Source: an uncultured Clostridia bacterium (GTDB lineage: Bacteria; Bacillota; Clostridia; Oscillospirales; CAG-272). Taken from it: 7,825 nt of DNA. The notes beneath the pieces are model-generated. The model saw only the letters and a program-made list of their open reading frames with translations, was not told the origin of the DNA and made no database searches. A program made the position numbers and the translations under genes. The stretch covers positions 1 through 7,825 of the forward strand of contig CAMFEL010000100.1 of NCBI GenBank assembly GCA_945949385.1, given 5' to 3'. Position 1 is the first letter of the stretch; every line of letters starts with the position of its first letter. Shown here piece by piece: positions 1-4,763 of this stretch.

Positions 1-126
1 GGTAAATTCCTGTTCCGCCCCAGCCGCTGTCTGCGCCATCGATGGTGCCGCCGCCAGCGCAGCCGTCGGCAGCAGCCCTGTCAGCATCACGCAGCAAAGC
101 AGGATACTGAGAATTCGTTTTTTCAT
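1..126 (-). CDS. Secreted protein, N-terminal fragment (signal peptide only)
   Basis: The visible 42 residues start MKKRILSILLCCVML and form a classical Sec signal peptide: basic n-region (KKR), hydrophobic core of about 15 residues, then an A-L-A signal peptidase I site near residues 23-25. The mature part begins with an Ala-rich stretch and continues off the left edge. The start at 126 is supported by a GGAGGT ribosome site at 135-140, 8 nt upstream. The ATG overlaps the TGA of the upstream frame (ATGA), so the two are likely translationally coupled and share the promoter at 425-453. There is no lipobox: Cys11-12 lie within the hydrophobic core. Such signal peptides are common on surface or secreted proteins of Ruminococcaceae (family knowledge). 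The function of the mature protein cannot be told from this window. Confidence 0.8.
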   Translation of the reverse strand, partial: MKKRILSILLCCVMLTGLLPTAALAAAPSMAQTAAGAEQEFT

Positions 127-383
127 TTTGTTGTACCTCCGTTCGGATATTCTGAGCGGTATTTATGTGCAAACAGGATGACGGCTTGTTTTATGGCCTC
201 CGTCAGGCTCTTTAAGTAATATTCGTCCTGCGTAATGAACGCTTGCACGGACAAAAAGGCAACGGTGTCAGCCCGCATTGGTATACCGGTTTTCGGGTCC
301 GGCTGCTTTTCGCATCACTCGTATCATTTATCCGTAAGCTCGTTTTTGCTGTGTCGGTATGTTTCTTTATTCTGCACCCGCAT
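123..383 (-). pseudogene. Small unknown protein frame interrupted by two in-frame TGA codons
   Basis: Read from the ATG at 383, this frame runs 86 codons to a TGA at 123-125 and is broken only by TGA at codon 20 (324-326) and codon 23 (315-317). On both sides it looks strongly protein-like: ETYRHSKNELTDK, then [TGA]YE[TGA], then CEKQPDPKTGIPMRADTV, followed by a hydrophilic helical C-terminus (EYYLKSLTEAIKQAVILFAH). Reading both TGA as Trp gives WYEW and a seamless protein. The start has a GGGGGTGA-like ribosome site 5-12 nt upstream and a promoter at 425-453. A 51-residue product could restart at the ATG at 278, but no ribosome site precedes it. Its last codon overlaps the secreted-protein start (ATGA). 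I do not recognise the family. Genes elsewhere in the window use TGG for Trp and TGA as stop, so decay by two TGG-to-TGA transitions is the simplest view. Programmed readthrough or origin from a UGA-recoding phage or element are alternatives. Confidence 0.6.
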
Positions 384-424
384 ATCATCACCCCCACATC
401 CGCCATTAACTGATTGTTTATTTA

Positions 425-453
425 ATTTTAACATAACTAAATTGAAAAGGCAA
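425..453 (-). promoter_or_regulatory. Sigma-A promoter with extended -10, for the 383/126 unit
   Basis: On the minus strand a -35 box TTGCCT (448-453) is followed after exactly 17 bp by TAAAAT (425-430), with a TG one base before it (extended -10). The predicted transcription start is near 418, giving a leader of about 35 nt before the ATG at 383. The surrounding 411-480 region is notably AT-rich compared with the flanks. Confidence 0.6.
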
Positions 454-706
454 CACTTATTTCTATTCGTAAAGTAGTTTATTCATTAAAAATTATGAAA
501 TTTTACAGAAGTTACAAATTGCCGTACCTTTCCTGACCGAGCGTATTACCGATAATATGGCGAAGCTTGCCGAAGACAGACGCCGGGCAGGCGTAAAACC
601 GCTCCTGTTTATAAGGTCAAACAAGGAATTATTTCTTTGCCTGCTTCTCACATATTTCCAAGCCCTTTTTCCCGTCGCAGCCGGGGGTCTTTGGCAGGCC
701 GACGGC
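454..706. other. Intergenic stretch without an intact gene
   Basis: The interval between the promoter at 425-453 and the EF-G2 terminator holds no gene with both a start and a ribosome site. One plus-strand frame is open from 473 to 808. Its part from about 494 to 625 is coding-like (for example IAVPFLTERITDNMAKLAED and RRRAGVKPLL), with codon use resembling the real genes, but the only ATG (557) has no ribosome site and the frame runs into the EF-G2 terminator and C-terminus. It is best seen as a possible gene remnant. Nothing else is supported here. Confidence 0.4.
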
Positions 707-739
707 AAAAAACGGTACGGCTCTTTCGGAGCCGTACCG
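707..739 (-). terminator. Intrinsic terminator of the EF-G2 gene
   Basis: A perfect 11-bp stem (CGGTACGGCTC at 713-723 with its complement at 729-739) closes a 5-nt loop. On the minus strand it is followed at once by six T (707-712). It lies 23 bp past the EF-G2 stop codon. On the plus strand no T-run follows, so it acts in one direction. Confidence 0.93.
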
Positions 740-762
740 CTTATTGTGCTTTATTTCAAGTG

Positions 763-2835
763 TCAGTCCTCGTCGTCCTCAAGCTTTGCGGCAGCAATGA
801 TCTTCTGAGCTTCGTTGGAGGGTACCTCCTCGTAACGGACAAAGTTGAACTCAAACTGTCCGCGTCCCTGAGTCATAGCGCGAAGAACGATGGTATAATC
901 CATCATTTCAGCCTCGGGAGCCTCAGCCTCAACGATAGTATAGCCCTTGCGCTTTTCGTCGGGATTCATACCCATAACTCTGCCGCGGCGCTTATTGAGA
1001 TCGCCCATAACATCGCCCACCATGCTCTCGGGTACGGATATCTTAAGCTCGCCTACGGGCTCAAGCAGGACAGGATTTGCCTGGGGCAGACCTGCCTTAT
1101 ATGCAAGCTTTGCGGCAAGCTTGAAGGAGATCTCGTTGGAGTCAACGGGGTGGTAAGAGCCGTCGAAAAGGTCGGCTTTCAGGTTTACAACGGGATAACC
1201 CGCCAGAACACCCTTCTGCATAGCTTCCAGAAGTCCCTTTTCAACTGCCGGATAGAAGCCCTTCGGCACGGTGCCGCCTACAACGGACTGGGTAAAGGTA
1301 AGTCCCTCTTCGTCGCCGTGGGAGAAGGTCATCTTTACATGACCGTACTGTCCGCTGCCTCCGGACTGCTTTTTATGCTTACCTTCCACGGACACGCTCT
1401 TTTTAATAGTCTCGCGGTAAGCTATCCTCGGCTCGCCGTACACTATCTTGGTGCCGTAGCGGTTTTTCAGCTTTGATTTTACCACATCAAGGTGAATGTC
1501 GGAAATACCGGCAAGAGTAAGCTGATGGGTCTCGGAATTGTTTTCGTAGCTGAGGGTGGGATCCTCGTCAAGAAGCCTTGCAATACCGGTGGATATTTTG
1601 TCCTCGTCGCCCTTTGCCTCGGCGGAAACCGCCTTTTTCATATAAGGATGCGGGAACGCGGTAGGCTTATACACCACGGGCGCGCCTACATACAGAGTAT
1701 CGTTGGTATTGGTATCGCTGAGCTTGGACATCATTCCGATGTCGCCGCAGCACAGAGAATCCACTTCGGTCTGCTTTTTGCCCTTGAGAGTATATATATG
1801 AGCCGCTTTTTCGGTGCCGCCCGTACGGGAGTTCGTAAGCACCGTATCCTTTTTCAGCGTTCCGCTCATAACCTTGAACAGGGTCATTTTACCGAACTGA
1901 TCCGCCATGGATTTGAACACGAATACAGAGCAGTCGCCGTCTGTCTTTATCTCATGAGGCTTCTCCTCGCCGTTTTCGATAACGATCTCGTTCTTCTTTG
2001 CGGTCATTCTGGGGAAAGAGTCCGCAATAGCGGTCATAAGGGTGCGCACACCCCACAGCTTTGTAACGGAGCCGCAGTAAACAGGTACGATCGTGCCGGA
2101 AATGATGCCCTCGTGCAGAGCGTTTACAGCCTCGTCACGGGTAATTTCTTCCTCATTGAAAAACTTCTCCATAAGCTCGTCGCTGGTCTCGGCGATAGCC
2201 TCGTTGAACTGCTGTATGTACTGGTCAACTACGGAGTTGAGCTCTGCGTCCATGGGAGACTCGTTACGCTTACCCTTGTCGTCAAAGGTATAAGCCATAC
2301 GCTCCGCAAGGCTTATAAATGTCTTTTTGCCGTTATGGTCAACGGGTACCATGGCGGGGCACACTCTGATACCGAATTTTTCTTTCAGCTCGGTAAGAAC
2401 TCTGTCATAATTTGCCTCGGCATCGTCGCACTTATTGACGAAAAATACGCGGGGCAGTCCCTGACGGTCAACATATTCCCACGCAAGCTCGGTACCGACC
2501 TCAACGCCGCCCTTGCCGTCTACCATAATAACGGCGGCGTCGGCGGCTCTGATGCCCTGAAGCTCCTCGCCCACGAAATCCGGGTATCCGGGAGTGTCAA
2601 GAATATTGATCTTTGTGTCGTGATAGTAAATGTTCGCAGCGGCAAGAGCTACGGAATAATGTCTCGCAACCTCTTCGGGATCAAAATCGGTTACGGTATT
2701 TCCGTCAGTGACCTTACCCATTCTGTCGATCTCGCCCGCGCAGAAAAGCATAGCTTCTGCAAGAGACGTCTTACCGCTGCCGCCGTGTCCCAGCAGGCAT
2801 ACGTTTCTCAAATTCTTGGTTGTAATATCAGCCAT
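763..2835 (-). CDS. EF-G2-type translational GTPase (elongation factor G-like)
   Basis: This 690-residue ribosomal GTPase is a paralogue of elongation factor G. G domain: P-loop GHGGSGKT (16-23), switch II DTPGYPDF (80-87), NKCD (134-137), CGS (254-256). Domain II lies at about 295-390, III at 395-470, IV at 475-590 (SGGSGQYGH 491-499, SYHPVDS 560-566 with the tip His562 of canonical EF-G retained), and V at 591-670. An acidic tail LEDDED ends the protein. Unlike canonical FusA (AHIDAGKTT, DTPGHVDF), the P-loop is of the G-G-S type and the catalytic switch II His is Tyr83; the RGITI switch I motif is also absent. These are traits of the EF-G2 family (Thermus EF-G-2 and Firmicute and Actinobacterial relatives). 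An intact domain IV argues for a translocase-like or ribosome-remodelling role, not RF3 or TetM. The start at 2835 is chosen for the AGGAG at 2845-2849. A frame open up to 2928 has no ribosome site and crosses the promoter. It is monocistronic, with its own promoter and terminator. Confidence 0.95.
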   Translation of the reverse strand: MADITTKNLRNVCLLGHGGSGKTSLAEAMLFCAGEIDRMGKVTDGNTVTDFDPEEVARHYSVALAAANIYYHDTKINILDTPGYPDFVGEELQGIRAADAAVIMVDGKGGVEVGTELAWEYVDRQGLPRVFFVNKCDDAEANYDRVLTELKEKFGIRVCPAMVPVDHNGKKTFISLAERMAYTFDDKGKRNESPMDAELNSVVDQYIQQFNEAIAETSDELMEKFFNEEEITRDEAVNALHEGIISGTIVPVYCGSVTKLWGVRTLMTAIADSFPRMTAKKNEIVIENGEEKPHEIKTDGDCSVFVFKSMADQFGKMTLFKVMSGTLKKDTVLTNSRTGGTEKAAHIYTLKGKKQTEVDSLCCGDIGMMSKLSDTNTNDTLYVGAPVVYKPTAFPHPYMKKAVSAEAKGDEDKISTGIARLLDEDPTLSYENNSETHQLTLAGISDIHLDVVKSKLKNRYGTKIVYGEPRIAYRETIKKSVSVEGKHKKQSGGSGQYGHVKMTFSHGDEEGLTFTQSVVGGTVPKGFYPAVEKGLLEAMQKGVLAGYPVVNLKADLFDGSYHPVDSNEISFKLAAKLAYKAGLPQANPVLLEPVGELKISVPESMVGDVMGDLNKRRGRVMGMNPDEKRKGYTIVEAEAPEAEMMDYTIVLRAMTQGRGQFEFNFVRYEEVPSNEAQKIIAAAKLEDDED

Positions 2836-2865
2836 AGTTTTTTGCTCCTTTTGATACTGTCTTTT

Positions 2866-2881
2866 TTGGCACATTTGCCAA
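2866..2881 (-). repeat. Hairpin or palindrome in the EF-G2 leader
   Basis: TTGGCA and TGCCAA form a perfect 6-bp inverted repeat around a 4-nt loop, inside the predicted 5' leader and 16 bp upstream of the ribosome site. On the transcript strand it is followed by A residues, not T, so it is not a terminator. It could be an operator or a leader stem-loop; no regulator can be named. Confidence 0.45.
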
Positions 2882-2893
2882 TATATTATAATT

Positions 2894-2922
2894 ATTATAC
2901 TACTGTTTCGTGCAGTATGCAA
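2894..2922 (-). promoter_or_regulatory. Sigma-A promoter of the EF-G2 gene
   Basis: TTGCAT (2917-2922) and a perfect TATAAT (2894-2899) are separated by exactly 17 bp on the minus strand. The predicted start near 2887 leaves a leader of about 52 nt. A second TATAAT-like string lies just downstream in the same AT-rich tract. Confidence 0.75.
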
Positions 2923-2950
2923 CAGCATTTGTTTTTCAAATCGTAGAATT

Positions 2951-2966
2951 CAAAAAGCCGTTTTTG
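2951..2966 (-). terminator. Weak possible terminator after the PiT gene
   Basis: CAAAAA and TTTTTG form a 6-bp AT-rich stem with a 4-nt GC loop, 4 bp past the transporter's TAG. The T-run is part of the stem rather than following it, so termination is uncertain. Some transcription may continue into the EF-G2 promoter region. Confidence 0.3.
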
Positions 2967-2970
2967 TGTA

Positions 2971-3918
2971 CTATGCACAATTTACAATGAAATCCCACCC
3001 GATCCAGAGATATTTTGCCAAGAAGAAGCTAACGGGAAAGGTTGTCACCCATGCGGCAGCAAGGGACAAGAGCACCTTGCGGTCTATCCTCTTCCCTTTT
3101 CCCGCCGCCGCGAAGGTCAGCGCCGACATTCTGACATGGGTGGTGCTGACAGGCACGCCGAAAACGGTCAAAACAGAAAGGGCGGCGGCGCTTCCCGCAT
3201 CGGCGCAGCAGGAGGTATACAGGTCTGTATCGGTCATTTCCCTGCCCATTTTTCTTACTATCCTGCCGCCCCCGCATAAGGTGCCCGCCGCCATTGCCGC
3301 GGCACAGACCGCCACGGCAAAAAAGCGGCTGTCCGTTATATTGCACATAACAGCAAGAGACACAAATTTCTGCCCGTCCTGCGCACCGTGCAGAAACGCG
3401 GAGGCGCACAGACAGCCTATGCAAAAGCGGCTTTGCAGGCGTATGTTTTTCCCTGCGGGAGAAAAAAGGCGAAGCGCCGGCAGGGCAAGGGCACCGCCCG
3501 CAACCGACAGCACAAGTCCCAGCGCCACCACAAGCCACGAGTGCTTGTCAATACTGCCCCCGGACGCGGCGGCGCATCCGGAAAGAGCTGCCATAAGTCC
3601 GTGGCTCTCGCTTGTAGGAAGTCCCGCCGCCCATGCAGCCGATGCCCACAGCGCCACGGTCAACAGAGTCACGGCACACACCCGCAGGCGAACATCCCCG
3701 TTTTCCGGCAGAGCAGCAAGACGGGAAACCGAATCCGTGACAGCGGGAAAAGCCATAGAAAACACGGCACCGCCCGCCGTCTGAGCGGCGGCAGCAAGGG
3801 CGCAGGCCGGCAAAGGGCGCATTACGCCGGAGGACACGGCACCGGTCACGGAATTTGCGGCGTCGGTGGCGCCGTTGAGAAATGCCGCCGCCGTAAACAT
3901 TACAAGCAGAAAAACCAT
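2971..3918 (-). CDS. PiT-family inorganic phosphate transporter
   Basis: This 315-residue polytopic membrane protein has the internal duplication of PiT transporters (PF01384), which import phosphate with a cation. Repeat one has NGATDAAN (15-22) and GLPTSESHG (99-107); repeat two has HGAQDGQK (177-184) and GVPVSTTH (254-261). These align with the family's GANDxAN, GLPVSTTH and HGxNDxxK motifs. The substitutions N-to-T (18) and N-to-Q (180) match a clostridial subgroup that typically reads NGWTDAPN and HGAQDGQK. About nine to ten hydrophobic segments surround a basic cytoplasmic loop (about 150-165 and 217-230). The start at 3918 is chosen because GAGGTG (3925-3930) lies 6 nt upstream. A frame open further upstream to 4416 runs through the divergent regulator gene and is rejected. 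No PhoU-like partner adjoins it. It is divergent from a winged-helix regulator 54 bp away. The family call is firm; the substrate is inferred. Confidence 0.88.
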   Translation of the reverse strand: MVFLLVMFTAAAFLNGATDAANSVTGAVSSGVMRPLPACALAAAAQTAGGAVFSMAFPAVTDSVSRLAALPENGDVRLRVCAVTLLTVALWASAAWAAGLPTSESHGLMAALSGCAAASGGSIDKHSWLVVALGLVLSVAGGALALPALRLFSPAGKNIRLQSRFCIGCLCASAFLHGAQDGQKFVSLAVMCNITDSRFFAVAVCAAAMAAGTLCGGGRIVRKMGREMTDTDLYTSCCADAGSAAALSVLTVFGVPVSTTHVRMSALTFAAAGKGKRIDRKVLLSLAAAWVTTFPVSFFLAKYLWIGWDFIVNCA

Positions 3919-3937
3919 TGCATACACCTCAAAATCA

Positions 3938-3966
3938 TTGACAAAAGGAACGGTTTTGGTTATTAT
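3938..3966 (+). promoter_or_regulatory. Promoter of the regulator gene
   Basis: A perfect -35 TTGACA (3938-3943) is followed after exactly 17 bp by TATTAT (3961-3966). The expected transcription start, 6-7 nt beyond the -10, falls at 3972-3974, on the ATG at 3973. The message would therefore have no leader. Confidence 0.65.
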
Positions 3967-3967
3967 A
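3962..3967 (-). promoter_or_regulatory. Putative -10 box of the PiT promoter
   Basis: A perfect TATAAT on the minus strand lies 31 bp upstream of the PiT ribosome site and overlaps the regulator's -10 by five bases. The -35 region is poor: AAACAG sits at the 17-bp position and TTAAAC two bases further off. An activator may be needed, or the true promoter may lie elsewhere inside the regulator gene. Confidence 0.4.
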
Positions 3968-3972
3968 TGTGT

Positions 3973-4713
3973 ATGGATAATTTGCTGTTTAATGACGGAG
4001 CGGGCACAGAGAGCGTCCGCGTAATTTGCGACAGCCCCGTTATGAAGGAAATGATACGGCGCGTGCTGTCTCCCCGTTTTACTTTGACGGACAAAGACGC
4101 CTCCTTTACGGTGGTATGCACAGAGGAGGAGCCTCCCTCTTTCCGAGGACCGGGTATAATTATCGGAAATACTTACGGTGGCGTTTCGCAGGAAAACGAG
4201 GACGGGAGCGGCACGGTCAAGGACAGTTCGGATAAAGACGGCGCGGGCACGGAGAGCGGCGCGGATAATATCGCCGCAGGCGCAGAAGGCAGTGCGGCAA
4301 AGCGCTGTAAAAGAAGTGCAGACAGAAGTGCAGAGCGCATATATCTGCCCCGCCCCCTTGATATTTCCCTGCTTATGGGCGCGGCGCAATCTCTTACGGA
4401 AAAAACGGTGCGCCATATTCCCGGCGGCTACAAGGCGGACAGCACAAGGCGCACAGTTTCCGTCGGCGCTCGCGAAGCGGCGCTTACAAAAACGGAATTT
4501 GAGCTGTTTACTCTTCTCGGAGAAAGGCTCGGAGAGCCTGTCAGCCGTGAGGAGATCGAGCGGCGGCTGTGGAACGGAGAAGTCGGCGGCACCGCCTGCG
4601 GAGTATATATATCGTATCTGAGGAAAAAACTCGCTCCCCTTGCGGGAGACGGAGCGGTGGTCAGCGTGCGCAAAAAGGGTTATATGCTTTGCCCTCCCGC
4701 TCTCGGCGAATGA
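3973..4713 (+). CDS. OmpR-type winged-helix regulator with degenerate receiver-like domain
   Basis: A cytoplasmic 246-residue protein. The C-terminal part (about 160-240) is a clear Trans_reg_C winged helix: TKTEFELFTLLGERLGEPVS, an IERRLW helix, the recognition-helix region GVYISYLRKKL (210-220) and the wing VSVRKKGYML (230-239), like TVRGxGY in PhoB/OmpR. The N-terminal part resembles a worn receiver: strand-helix SVRVICDSPVMKEMIRRVL, FTVVCTEE where the phosphoacceptor Asp should be, GIIIGNT (61-67), and YLPRPLDISLLM (124-135), which mimics the YLxKPFxxxxLL end of receivers with Arg for the conserved Lys. Between the last two lies an acidic and Ser/Gly-rich insertion (about 70-120) containing DGAGTES, also present at residues 8-14. 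No histidine kinase adjoins it. Either ATG, 3967 or 3973, could start; 3973 is preferred because the promoter places the mRNA start there and no ribosome site is well placed. Targets are unknown; the divergent PiT gene and its own operon are candidates. Confidence 0.82.
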   Translation: MDNLLFNDGAGTESVRVICDSPVMKEMIRRVLSPRFTLTDKDASFTVVCTEEEPPSFRGPGIIIGNTYGGVSQENEDGSGTVKDSSDKDGAGTESGADNIAAGAEGSAAKRCKRSADRSAERIYLPRPLDISLLMGAAQSLTEKTVRHIPGGYKADSTRRTVSVGAREAALTKTEFELFTLLGERLGEPVSREEIERRLWNGEVGGTACGVYISYLRKKLAPLAGDGAVVSVRKKGYMLCPPALGE

Positions 4714-4763
4714 TCACCGTTTACAAAACAATTGGCAAAAAGCGGACGAAAGGAACAGTTTTA

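Noticed and set aside
315..326. Selenocysteine reading of the two TGA codons
   Set aside because: No convincing SECIS-like hairpin follows, and two Sec residues in a U-Y-E-U context match no selenoprotein I know; Trp fits the sequence much better.
212..406. 64-codon minus-strand frame overlapping the TGA-interrupted frame
   Set aside because: Its translation is Cys/Arg-rich without pattern, whereas the frame at 123-383 reads as a natural protein and ends in an ATGA junction.
2836..2928. Upstream extension of EF-G2 to an ATG at 2928
   Set aside because: It would start inside the promoter and lacks a ribosome site; the family begins at MADITTKNLRNV, which has AGGAG at the right distance.
1492..2946. 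Long plus-strand open frame (484 codons) opposite the EF-G2 gene, and a similar one at 637-1476
   Set aside because: Both are antisense to a gene with full EF-G domain motifs, promoter and terminator. Their translations show no family resemblance and no ribosome site.
2966..3784. Plus-strand frame of 272 codons opposite PiT
   Set aside because: It is antisense to a protein with clear PiT motifs; the translation is an Ala/Pro/Arg-rich shadow.
3919..4416. N-terminal extension of the PiT frame through the regulator gene
   Set aside because: The region is coding on the other strand, and the PiT family starts at the first membrane helix at 3918 with its own GAGGTG.
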